DNA from: a bacterium
GTDB lineage: Bacteria > Oederibacteriota > CAKKQC01
Assembly: GCA_919901855.1 (NCBI GenBank)
Contig: CAKKQC010000030.1
Coordinates: forward strand, 1-64,000
Reading direction: 5' to 3'
DNA length: 64,000 bases
Shown: piece by piece, positions 51,631 to 59,256 of the stretch
Layout of the letters: each line of letters starts with the position of its first letter
Numbering within the stretch: the first letter of the stretch is position 1
Program-made: the position numbers and the translations under genes
Notes under the pieces: model-generated
The model's input: only the letters and a program-made list of their open reading frames with translations
The model's database searches: none
Told to the model about the DNA's origin: nothing

Positions 51631-51637
51631 AAGGAGG
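51631..51637 (+). promoter_or_regulatory. Ribosome binding site AAGGAGG
   Basis: AAGGAGG lies 8 nt before ATG 51646 and sets the anti-sigma start. Confidence 0.8.
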
Positions 51638-51645
51638 ACTCTGCC

Positions 51646-52458
51646 ATGAGCCAGGCCCACTTCAGCCTCGACGAGCTGTCCGCGTACCTGGACGGCGAAC
51701 TCGAGCTCGACGAGTCCGGCCAAGCGCACGTGCGCGAGTGCCCGGCGTGCGCCCGCCTGTACCAGGAGCAGCTCGAGCTGCGCCGGCTCGCGCGGGCCAC
51801 GGCGGAGCCCGTGCCGACCGGGACCATGTGGACCGAAATCGAGACCCGGATCGCGAAGGCGAAGCAGGCACCGGCTCCCCGCCGGTTCGGCTGGGTCCCG
51901 CGCGCGGGGTTCAGCCTCGCCGGCGCCCTGACCGCCGCCGGGCTGGCATTCATCCTCGTCCGGCCCGGCGGGCGGCGCGATGTGGCGGTCCCGGCGGCGC
52001 AGGAGACTCCTCCCGCGAATCAGCTCGCGTCCGCCCCGGCCGCGGACCGGAAGGCCGAGCGGGTCCCGGCCGCTTCGGCCGCCCGCGCTCGCCGCGCGAA
52101 GGCCGAGCGCGTCGCGGACGAGCCGGCCGCCCCGGCGTCCGAACCCGCCCCGGCGGCGACCGCTTCCGCTCCCGCCCGGGCTCCCGCGCCCGCCCCGGCC
52201 GCGCGGCCCGTCTTCGCCGCCCGCGCCTTCATCCTCACCGCCGACGCGATCCGGACGGAGAACCGCCGGCACATCCTCGCCGCGGGCCGGGTCGTCGTCG
52301 CGGCCAGGGTTCCCGGCCAGCCCTTCGTCGCGACCGTGGACGGGATCACGCGGACGGTCACCGGCAGTCTCGCGGCCGGGTACGCCGAAATCCTGAACCC
52401 GGGCGAGCGGCTGATCCTGACCACCGGATCAGCCGCCCCCCGGGTTACGAAACCCTGA
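51646..52458 (+). CDS. Membrane-anchored anti-sigma factor with zinc-finger (ZAS-like) domain
   Basis: A 270-residue protein. The N-terminal anti-sigma domain (LDELSAYLDGELELDE, then HVRECPACARLY with the H-x3-C-x2-C zinc site at about 28-35) binds the sigma factor. One span, GFSLAGALTAAGLAFILV, lies near 88-105. A long Ala/Pro-rich stretch (about 115-190) would cross the periplasm or wall, and the C-terminal ~75 residues (HILAAGRVVVAARVPGQPFVATVDG ... EILNPGERLILTTG) form a small beta domain, perhaps FecR-like. It is co-transcribed with the ECF sigma gene. Confidence 0.85.
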   Translation: MSQAHFSLDELSAYLDGELELDESGQAHVRECPACARLYQEQLELRRLARATAEPVPTGTMWTEIETRIAKAKQAPAPRRFGWVPRAGFSLAGALTAAGLAFILVRPGGRRDVAVPAAQETPPANQLASAPAADRKAERVPAASAARARRAKAERVADEPAAPASEPAPAATASAPARAPAPAPAARPVFAARAFILTADAIRTENRRHILAAGRVVVAARVPGQPFVATVDGITRTVTGSLAAGYAEILNPGERLILTTGSAAPRVTKP

Positions 52459-52467
52459 CCTGACCCG

Positions 52468-52485
52468 CGGGCTCAGCCGAGCCCG
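52468..52485. terminator. Hairpin between convergent genes
   Basis: CGGGCTC (52468-52474) pairs with GAGCCCG (52479-52485), loop AGCC. It overlaps the stop codon of the gene ending at 52473 and has no U-run. A bidirectional terminator is possible. Confidence 0.4.
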
Positions 52486-54143
52486 GCTACCGACCTCCCC
52501 TTCGGGGACCGGACCGTGTACCCGAACTCGACCGTCGCCGGCGTGCCCGGGGCCACCTCGATCCGCCACCGCTTGAGCCCCGGCAGGTCCGGGTCGTCGG
52601 GCAGGAGCCCGGGCGACACGTCGCCGAGCCTGATCTCGACGTCGGTCTGGCGCGACTCGGGGACGCGCTCGCGGACCTCGATGGTCCGGGTTCCCGCGTG
52701 GCCGCTCACGAGCGTCGTGACCCAGCGGTAACGGCGGTGCATTGTGCCGCGCGATCCGAAGCCGCCCTCCGTCACCTTCTGCTCCACGAGCCGGCGCTCG
52801 ATCCGGAGCGAGGCGTCCTGGCCGAACCCGAGCGTGACCTCCTCGCCGGGAGCCACGGCCTTGAGCATGGTCGTTCCCACGAACTCGCCCCCCTGGAAGA
52901 GGTGCGCGGGGCCCGCGAGGAGCGGCGCGTCGGCCTGGTAGGTGAGCTTCGCCTCGACGAAGGCCGCGAGCGACCGCCGGGGTTCCGTCACGATCGAGAG
53001 CGCCGCCGGGTGGCTGGACTCCGAGATGCCCACCCGCCGCGCCTCGGCCCCGGACTTGACCGACACCGGCCGGGCGATCTCGAACCGCGCCGCGTACTCG
53101 GCCGAAGCCACCGTCGCCGGGTCGAACCCGATGGTCACCGGGTTGTCGGCCGGCCCGTCCCCGTCGGACGCTTCCCGGCGGGCGCGGGGCGCCGCCGACA
53201 GCACGACGCCGCCCCGGCGCTGGCCGGAGGCCTCCACCGCCCATCCCTCCCGGGGGTCCGGCGCCTGGGTGACCCCGGCCGGACGCGCGGTCGATAGCGC
53301 GAGCTTGACGCCGTCCCAGGACTCGCCCGTCTGCTGGCAGACCCGGGCCCCGAACGATACCCCCACCGCCGGCTCCTTCGAGGCCGTGTCGAGGGTGAGG
53401 TCGTACACGGGCTCCCAGCGCGCCTCCCGGACCGTGTACGCGAGCCGGAACGAGACCGGGCCCTCGACGGCGGCGTCGAGCTCGACCTCGACTACCCTAC
53501 GGTCGGTCTGCGCCGACCCCGCCGCCTGGACGTCGCGTTGGAGCACGCCGATCTGCTCGGAAAGGTCCCGGGACTCCATCGAATCCTTGCGCGTCTCCGC
53601 GAGCAGGACCCCGATCCGGCGGCCGATGGCCTCCGCGCCCTGCGACAGCTCCGTGAACGGCAGGTCCTTGCCGCCCGTACCCTTCCGGGTCTTGGCATCC
53701 CACCCGCGCAGGATCCTGAGCTCGTCGGCCCGGGCCGTGTTCCGGTCGTCGATCACGGCCTTCCGGTCCTCGAGTTCCCGGATGCGGCGCCGCAGCTTCC
53801 GGACCCTGGTCTCGACCGCTTCCGACCCGTGCATGGTGACCACCTCGACCCCGTGCAGCCGGGTGCCCTTCGGACCCTTGAGCCACACGCGGAGCGACCC
53901 CTCGTCCGCGGACGCGGGCAGGTCCCCGAACACGACGGTCGAGGGGCCGGCCCCCAGCCGGCAGACGCCCTCGCGCTCGACGCGCGCCATCTGCTGGTAC
54001 ACGGTCACGGCGACCGGTTTCGCCACGAGCTCGCGCCGCCCCGTCGTCGCGGCCGCCGGCGTCCCGGCCCCCGCGGCGCCCGCCGTGGCCAGCGCCAGCG
54101 CCATCCCCACCCCCCGAATCCACGGACTGCTCCCTTGGCCCAT
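52473..54143 (-). CDS. MuiA-family (DUF4139) protein, copy 1
   Basis: A 556-residue secreted protein of the mucoidy-inhibitor A family. It has a signal peptide (RGVGMALALATAGAAGAGTPAAA) and an N-terminal DUF4140-like domain (KPVAVTVYQQMARVEREGVCRLGAGPSTVVFGDLPAS). A coiled coil follows (RVRKLRRRIRELEDRKAVIDDRN), then the DUF4139 beta-rich region (VSFRLAYTVREARWEPVYDLTLDT, ARVCQQTGESWDGVKLALSTARP). The biochemical role is unknown; the name comes from an effect on exopolysaccharide. ATG 54143 has AAGGAG upstream. A second copy is at 59257. Confidence 0.85.
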   Translation of the reverse strand: MGQGSSPWIRGVGMALALATAGAAGAGTPAAATTGRRELVAKPVAVTVYQQMARVEREGVCRLGAGPSTVVFGDLPASADEGSLRVWLKGPKGTRLHGVEVVTMHGSEAVETRVRKLRRRIRELEDRKAVIDDRNTARADELRILRGWDAKTRKGTGGKDLPFTELSQGAEAIGRRIGVLLAETRKDSMESRDLSEQIGVLQRDVQAAGSAQTDRRVVEVELDAAVEGPVSFRLAYTVREARWEPVYDLTLDTASKEPAVGVSFGARVCQQTGESWDGVKLALSTARPAGVTQAPDPREGWAVEASGQRRGGVVLSAAPRARREASDGDGPADNPVTIGFDPATVASAEYAARFEIARPVSVKSGAEARRVGISESSHPAALSIVTEPRRSLAAFVEAKLTYQADAPLLAGPAHLFQGGEFVGTTMLKAVAPGEEVTLGFGQDASLRIERRLVEQKVTEGGFGSRGTMHRRYRWVTTLVSGHAGTRTIEVRERVPESRQTDVEIRLGDVSPGLLPDDPDLPGLKRWRIEVAPGTPATVEFGYTVRSPKGRSVAGLG

Positions 54144-54244
54144 GATGATCTCCTTGTCCCGGCCGCCTGGGCCGGCTGTGTCTGGGTGCCGGTTTCCGGC
54201 CCCCGTATACCTGACGCCGTAGGGGGAGATAAGTTCCACGGGGC

Positions 54245-54250
54245 TATAAT
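54245..54250 (+). promoter_or_regulatory. -10 TATAAT before leaderless ATG 54257
   Basis: A consensus TATAAT ends 6 nt before ATG 54257 with no room for a leader. Confidence 0.55.
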
Positions 54251-54256
54251 CGCGGT

Positions 54257-56392
54257 ATGCGAGGCCGCGCGTGCCTGCCCCTTGCCGCCGTCACAGCCCT
54301 CCTCTGCACGGGTGCCGCCTTCGGCCGCGGGGTCTGGAACGACCTGGCGGGCACCTACTTCGACGAGCTCGAGGACACGGCCGGCCTCTCCCTGATCCAG
54401 GCGGTCTCCGTGGACGCGCCGACGACGTCCGTGCGGGTGGCGGCGACCTGGACCTGGGTCCAGCCGGGACCGGCGTCCGACACCGCCACCGACACCCGGT
54501 TCTCCTATCCCGGGGCCGCCACGCTCTTCGTGCAAACGGCCTCCGCCACGCCATACGGTGAAAGCCTCCAGCTCTTCCAGCGGTTCTTCTCCGCGGCCAA
54601 CAACATGGAGTGGACGAACGACTGCGTGACCGGCGTTTCCACGTCCCCGAAGTGCCTCGTGTATCCGATCGACGCGGCCGGCGCGGAGGCCTCGCGCGGG
54701 GCGCGGTCGAGCCGGGTCCTGCTCGTCCCCGACGTGGCGCGGTTCAACGACTGCCAGACCAGCCTGCCATGCAAGGGATCGGGCGACTACACCATCGCGT
54801 CACTCAGCCTCGACCAGGCCGTGAACCGCGACCTCTTCGTCTCCGGCTACGGGTACAACGCGACGTGGTGGATCCGCTCTCCGGGGCAGGGCCCCAATCC
54901 TCCCGCGAGCGCGGGGGCGTACAACGACCGGCTGGCGGGATTCGAGATCGGGTACACGTACACGGTGGCGAGCATCCTGCGCACGGACTACTTCGGCGGG
55001 GCGACCGGCGGGTGCCAGGACCTGGGGCTCGGGCCCCCGTGCCTGGACCGCTCCCGGGGTTGCCCGGTCCACCTCCGGCTCGCCGACCCTCCCGAGACGG
55101 GATCCGCGACGCTCTACCTGAACGACCCCGGCGCTCCGGCGGAATCGCCGTACACGCCCCTCTCGTTCAGCTTCGCGGCCGGGAGCCTGAACGGCGCCGT
55201 GGATTCGTGGGACGTCAAGAGTTGCACGGCCGACCCTCCCGGCGGGATGAACTCCGCCATGTGCCACGATCCGCCGCAGGGGACGTGGACGTTCGCGGTC
55301 AACACCTCCGGCACATCCGGAACCAGCAACGCGGCCGCCTCGTCCTGCGGCACTCCGGCCGTCCCATGCGTGAACGCGCGCGCGTCGGCGTCGGCGTACA
55401 TCGACGGGCTCATGATCACGGCGGCGTCCGGCGTCTTCCTCTCCCCCGCCTTCGACTCACTGAGCCCGAAGACGCAGTGGACGATGGTGTCGTGGTTGAC
55501 GGACCTCAACCCGGACTCGTCAGGCATCCGCACGCCGGCGCAGTTCGACTGGCGGGTGGCCGACGACCCGGGGGGGTTCGTCTTCTCCTCCACGATCTTC
55601 GACGCCGGGGTCGTCCCCGCGGCCGAAGCCGGGAACCTGCCGTTCGCGGGGCCGCCGGTCACGGGCCGCTACTTCCAGTACCGGGCGGTGCTGACCTCCT
55701 GGGACCTGAACGCGGCCAACCCGCCGCCCGCGAGCGGCACCACGGACTCCTGCCTGCGGTTCTCGATGGCCCACGACGGCTCGCTCACGCCCCGGGTGCG
55801 CCAGTTCGCGGTTGCGTACGAGCCCGACGCGGGCCGGATCGTGTCCAAACCCATCGCCCCGCCGCGCCTCTGGCGCTGGGGCCGCGTGGAGTTCCTGAAG
55901 GACGACGGCGCGGGCGGCCGCGTCACCTGCGGCATCCTCGACGAGGCCGGCGGGGTCATCCTGCCGTCCGTCGTCTCCGGATCATCGCTGGCCGGGCTCG
56001 ACCCCGGGCACAACCCCTCGATCCGGGTGCGGTTCACGCTCGAGCGCAACGGGACGAGTGCCGCGCCGAGCGTCTCGTGGTTCCGGGTGACGTACAGCCC
56101 GCTAGCGGGCTGCCTCGCCCTCAACCGCAACGCCGCGAGGCTCTCCAACGGCGAGGACGTCTCGGTGCGGTTCTGCACGCGGAAGGACGGGATGGTCGAG
56201 GTGACGGTCCACGACGCGGCGGGCCAGATCGTGCGGCGGCTCTTTCACGGGGAGCTCAAGCCGGGCGACGTCACCCAGCGGAGCTGGGATGGCACGTCGG
56301 GGCGGGGAACGCCGGTGTCGCCAGGGCTCTATTTCGTGACGGTGTCCACCCCCGCGGGGCGCGAGACGGCCCGCGTGGCCGTCTCGCGCTGA
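54257..56392 (+). CDS. Large secreted protein with FlgD-like C-terminal domain
   Basis: A 711-residue exported protein. Signal peptide RGRACLPLAAVTALLCTGAAFG; long middle part of unknown type, with cysteine pairs (NDCVTGVSTSPKCL, NDCQTSLPCKG, GCQDLGLGPPCLDRSRGC). The C-terminal ~65 residues (MVEVTVHDAAGQIVRRLFHGELKPGD ... GRGTPVSPGLYFVTVSTPAG) match FlgD-like Ig domains, which act as cell-surface anchoring or type IX sorting tails in other phyla. Whether this organism uses such sorting is not known, but a PorV-type protein is encoded at 10958. Function not recognised. Confidence 0.75.
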   Translation: MRGRACLPLAAVTALLCTGAAFGRGVWNDLAGTYFDELEDTAGLSLIQAVSVDAPTTSVRVAATWTWVQPGPASDTATDTRFSYPGAATLFVQTASATPYGESLQLFQRFFSAANNMEWTNDCVTGVSTSPKCLVYPIDAAGAEASRGARSSRVLLVPDVARFNDCQTSLPCKGSGDYTIASLSLDQAVNRDLFVSGYGYNATWWIRSPGQGPNPPASAGAYNDRLAGFEIGYTYTVASILRTDYFGGATGGCQDLGLGPPCLDRSRGCPVHLRLADPPETGSATLYLNDPGAPAESPYTPLSFSFAAGSLNGAVDSWDVKSCTADPPGGMNSAMCHDPPQGTWTFAVNTSGTSGTSNAAASSCGTPAVPCVNARASASAYIDGLMITAASGVFLSPAFDSLSPKTQWTMVSWLTDLNPDSSGIRTPAQFDWRVADDPGGFVFSSTIFDAGVVPAAEAGNLPFAGPPVTGRYFQYRAVLTSWDLNAANPPPASGTTDSCLRFSMAHDGSLTPRVRQFAVAYEPDAGRIVSKPIAPPRLWRWGRVEFLKDDGAGGRVTCGILDEAGGVILPSVVSGSSLAGLDPGHNPSIRVRFTLERNGTSAAPSVSWFRVTYSPLAGCLALNRNAARLSNGEDVSVRFCTRKDGMVEVTVHDAAGQIVRRLFHGELKPGDVTQRSWDGTSGRGTPVSPGLYFVTVSTPAGRETARVAVSR

Positions 56393-56407
56393 GGGCGCGG
56401 CCAGGGG

Positions 56408-56833
56408 CTACTTCTTCGCGGGACCCTGGCCGGCGGGCGCCTTGCCGTCCAGCCAGCCGAGAATCGCGGCCCGGTCGTCCGCCGTCAGCTTCGCGCTCCA
56501 CTTGAAGAGCCGGTACATGAACGGCGGCATGGCGCCCGTCTCCACCTCGTGGCGCAGGTGGCCGAGCCGCTGCTCCAGCGTGTCCGCGCTGTTGAACGGG
56601 AATCCGCCGGTCATGTCGAAGGCCTTGCGGGGCCGGGAGAGCTTGGCCTCTTTCCCGGGTGTCGCCGCATGGCAGGGGAAGCACTTGGCCTCCAGGATCG
56701 GCCCCACTGCCGCGGGATAGGCGGCCTTGAGGGCCTTGACCGCTTTCGGCTTTAGGGGTGCGGGTGTCGTGTCGGCGGGCTTGTCGGCCGCCATGGCGAT
56801 GGATGCAATGAGAAGGACCAGCATTGGTTTCAT
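56408..56833 (-). CDS. Small secreted monohaem c-type cytochrome
   Basis: A 141-residue exported protein. Signal peptide MKPMLVLLIASIAMA; one haem site CFPCH (residues 51-55); likely axial Met at 102 or 106 in GAMPPFMYRLF. LSRPRKAFDMTGGFPF lies between. The pattern resembles the haem domains of planctomycete-type cytochromes. It would carry electrons in the periplasm; the partner is unknown. TACAAT (56845-56840) ends 6 nt before ATG, with no ribosome site. It converges with the gene to its left. Confidence 0.85.
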   Translation of the reverse strand: MKPMLVLLIASIAMAADKPADTTPAPLKPKAVKALKAAYPAAVGPILEAKCFPCHAATPGKEAKLSRPRKAFDMTGGFPFNSADTLEQRLGHLRHEVETGAMPPFMYRLFKWSAKLTADDRAAILGWLDGKAPAGQGPAKK

Positions 56834-56839
56834 GAGCTA

Positions 56840-56845
56840 ATTGTA
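56840..56845 (-). promoter_or_regulatory. -10-like TACAAT before leaderless ATG 56833
   Basis: The hexamer ends 6 nt before ATG (spacer TAGCTC). Confidence 0.5.
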
Positions 56846-56931
56846 ACCTGACGGCTCCCTCGCGAGTGGCGGACTGAAACAACCAGCCGGGACAGCCGGT
56901 TATAGCGTACAAACGGGGGGAGGCAGACACC

Positions 56932-57216
56932 ATGAAGACGAAACACAACGGCGCTGGCGGGACGACTGTGGCGCTGCCCGGCTGGACCAGGACGCCGGAC
57001 GGGCTGACCAAGACCTTCGTCCAGCCCAACTTCCGGGCGGCAGTCGCGCTCGTGAACTGGATCGCGGAGCTGGCGGAAGCGATGGACCACCATCCGGATA
57101 TCCGCCTCCACGACTACAAGCGGCTGACCGTGACGATCATCACCCACAGCCCGCGGGCGATCACGGAAAAGGACTACGAGCTGGCGGAACGTATCGAGCA
57201 TCTGGGCTCAGCCTGA
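56932..57216 (+). CDS. Pterin-4a-carbinolamine dehydratase
   Basis: A 94-residue enzyme of standard length. Residues ~18-90: LTKTFVQPNFRAAVALVNWIAELAEAMDHHPDIRLHDYKRLTVTI-type sequence, then THSPRAITEKDYELAERIE; the histidines of MDHHPD (53-54) and T-H (72) are the active-site set. It dehydrates 4a-hydroxytetrahydrobiopterin in the pterin recycling of aromatic hydroxylases, though many bacterial copies stand alone, as here. A ribosome site GGGGGAGG lies about 9 nt before ATG and TATAGC further upstream, so unlike many neighbours the mRNA has a leader. Confidence 0.9.
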   Translation: MKTKHNGAGGTTVALPGWTRTPDGLTKTFVQPNFRAAVALVNWIAELAEAMDHHPDIRLHDYKRLTVTIITHSPRAITEKDYELAERIEHLGSA

Positions 57217-57233
57217 CCTCCCGCGACGGGAGG
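57217..57233. terminator. 7-bp hairpin directly after the stop codon
   Basis: CCTCCCG (57217-57223) pairs with CGGGAGG (57227-57233), loop CGA, starting right after the dehydratase stop, between convergent genes. No U-run. Confidence 0.4.
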
Positions 57234-57243
57234 CCGCCACCGG

Positions 57244-58341
57244 TCAAGGCTGGACGCGCTCCCAGTCCCGGAAGAGGCGGCCCCATTTCGTCTTGAGGGC
57301 GCGGCGCGCGCGCCAGTAGCCGACGAGCGTGTACCAGAAGACGTCGTGGTACAGGATCGACGCCACGTACGACCACGGAACGATGATGGTGCGCAGGAGC
57401 AGCTTCTCGAACCGGTGGAGCGGCCCCCAGTAGATGAGCTTCTGGCCGCGGGACGCGAACGTGTCCCCGCGGCGGAAGCCCCAGTTCACGCCCGCGATGT
57501 CCTCCCCCACGACCTCGATCTCCCGGGGGTCGCCCACGCCCAGCCCCGCCTCGTGCGCGAGCCGGATGAACTTGAGGGAGAGCGGATCGAAACCCATGAT
57601 TTTGGCCGCGATGGCGTCGATCGCGACCTGGTCGGCGCTCGCGAGGATCAGGTCCTTCTCGTGCCAGCGCATGGCGCGCGGTCCCGCGCCGTCGCCTGCG
57701 AAGGTCCCGTCCATGACCGCGAAGACGCCCGGGTGGATCTCCTTCTGGATCGCGAGCAGGTCCACGAGCGTCTCGTGGATGACCGAATGCGTCCAGTGCC
57801 GCTTCTCGAAGAGGAGCCCGCCGAACGCGTTCTTCATCGCGCCCGTGATCCCGGTGAAGACGTGCGTCTTCATCGTCGGCAGGTGGATGATGTTCGCCCC
57901 GATCAGGCGCTTGGGGATCATGAGCCCCTCCGGGAACATGCCGCCCAGGACGCGCATCTTCGCCTTTGGCTCGTATCGGACCCACTCCTCCCCCGGCTCG
58001 TACAGGTGAACGTCCGCGATCCCCATCCTTTCGGTCACGATCCGGTGCTTGTTCAGCCTTTCGCCCAGCCGGGCCGAGACCACGACCGTCCGGTTGTGCG
58101 CCGCGACCAGGGACTCCCGCGGATACCCGGCCCCGAGGAGGGCCTGCGCGACGCCCGCCAGTTGCCACGGGGTCGTGTTGCACGCCGGGTACCAGAAGTG
58201 CCAAGTGATGTTCACCTTGAGGATGACGGGCGAGCCCTTCGGCAGCGCGCGCTCGAACCCCGCGAGCGTCATCGCCCGGCCGACGTCGGCGAGGACGGTC
58301 TCGGGGGTGGCGCGGACGACGGCGACGGTCGCGCGGGCCAT
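57244..58341 (-). CDS. DUF362-family protein
   Basis: A 365-residue protein of the DUF362 type: SPVILKVNITWHFWYPACNTTPWQLAGVAQAL, HLPTMKTHVFTGITGAMKNAFGGLL and ASADQVAIDAIAAKIMGFDPLSLKFIRLAHEAGLGVGDP are the conserved blocks. The usual C-terminal ferredoxin cysteines are absent. A hydrophobic segment near the end (LLLRTIIVPWSYVASILYHDVFWYTLVG) suggests membrane attachment. Function unknown. It starts 4 bp after the UbiA-family gene, so they form an operon. Confidence 0.8.
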   Translation of the reverse strand: MARATVAVVRATPETVLADVGRAMTLAGFERALPKGSPVILKVNITWHFWYPACNTTPWQLAGVAQALLGAGYPRESLVAAHNRTVVVSARLGERLNKHRIVTERMGIADVHLYEPGEEWVRYEPKAKMRVLGGMFPEGLMIPKRLIGANIIHLPTMKTHVFTGITGAMKNAFGGLLFEKRHWTHSVIHETLVDLLAIQKEIHPGVFAVMDGTFAGDGAGPRAMRWHEKDLILASADQVAIDAIAAKIMGFDPLSLKFIRLAHEAGLGVGDPREIEVVGEDIAGVNWGFRRGDTFASRGQKLIYWGPLHRFEKLLLRTIIVPWSYVASILYHDVFWYTLVGYWRARRALKTKWGRLFRDWERVQP

Positions 58342-58345
58342 GAGG

Positions 58346-59215
58346 TTACCGGACGGCCAGGAGCACGGCGAGCACGTACAGGAGGACCGTCCAGCGGATG
58401 GGCGCGTCCCGGACCAGCAGGGCCTCGGGCTCGCCCCCCAGGTCGCGCCGGTATATGAGATGGAGGTAGCGGAAGAGCCCGAACCCGACGAACAGGCTCG
58501 TGAGCGGCATCAGGTGCGACGGGAACTTGCGCGTTGTCTGCTCCGAGAACGTGTACAGGACGTAGGCCATGAGCGTGCACGAAGCCGTGACCGCGATCAT
58601 CTGGTCGACCAGCGCCAGCGTGTACTCGCCGAGGACGGGCCGCTGGGCCGCGGGAGTCTTCGCCTGCAGGAGTTCGTGCCGGCGCTTGGCGACGGCGAGA
58701 AACAGGGCGAGCAGCATGGTGCAGATCAGGAGCCACGGCGAGATCTCGACCTCGATGGCGAGCCCGCCCGCGGCGGCCCGGAGCACGAACCCGAAAGCGA
58801 CGACGAGGACGTCGAGGACGACGACGCGCTTGAGGAACAGGGAGTAGGCGGCGCCGAGCCCGAGATACCCGATCAGGCACTCGTGCGCGGCCGCGGGCAG
58901 GTTCCACGCCGCCGCGAAGGCGCCGAGCGCGAGGCTGAGCGAGAGCGCCAGGGCGGCGGCGGGCGACACGGCGCCCGACGCCACGGGCCGCAGCCGCTTG
59001 CGCGGGTGCCGCCGGTCGGCCGCGCGGTCGAGACAATCGTTGAGGGCGTAGAGGGCGGAGGAGGCGAGGCAGAACGCCGCGAACATGGCGACCGCGCGGA
59101 GGGCCTCCCCCGGCTCCGCGTACCGGCGCGCGAACAGGAGCGCGGCGAAGACGAGCAGGTTCTTCGTCCACTGGAGCGGACGCAGGAGGGCTATCAGCGA
59201 AACGGCCCGGGACAT
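58346..59215 (-). CDS. UbiA-family prenyltransferase, decaprenyl-phosphate phosphoribosyltransferase-like
   Basis: A 289-residue polytopic membrane enzyme. LLRPLQWTKNLLVFAALLFA opens it, and NDCLDRAADRRHPRKRLRPVASG (about 59-81) is the first Asp-rich motif with the K-R-x-R-P tail typical of the phosphoribosyl-transferring subgroup (as in arabinan precursor synthesis). The second motif region is GAAYSLFLKRVVVLDVLVVAFGFVLRAAAGG. It probably links phosphoribose or a similar group to a polyprenyl phosphate. TAGACT (59227-59222) ends 6 nt before ATG. Confidence 0.85.
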   Translation of the reverse strand: MSRAVSLIALLRPLQWTKNLLVFAALLFARRYAEPGEALRAVAMFAAFCLASSALYALNDCLDRAADRRHPRKRLRPVASGAVSPAAALALSLSLALGAFAAAWNLPAAAHECLIGYLGLGAAYSLFLKRVVVLDVLVVAFGFVLRAAAGGLAIEVEISPWLLICTMLLALFLAVAKRRHELLQAKTPAAQRPVLGEYTLALVDQMIAVTASCTLMAYVLYTFSEQTTRKFPSHLMPLTSLFVGFGLFRYLHLIYRRDLGGEPEALLVRDAPIRWTVLLYVLAVLLAVR

Positions 59216-59221
59216 ATGGCC

Positions 59222-59227
59222 AGTCTA
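59222..59227 (-). promoter_or_regulatory. -10-like TAGACT before leaderless ATG 59215
   Basis: The hexamer ends 6 nt before ATG; spacer GGCCAT. Confidence 0.5.
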
Positions 59228-59242
59228 TCACCCGTCGTGCGG

Positions 59243-59248
59243 TAGAAT
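59243..59248 (+). promoter_or_regulatory. -10-like TAGAAT before start 59257
   Basis: The hexamer ends 8 nt before ATG 59257, back to back with the box of the divergent UbiA-family gene. Confidence 0.45.
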
Positions 59249-59256
59249 GGGGCACC

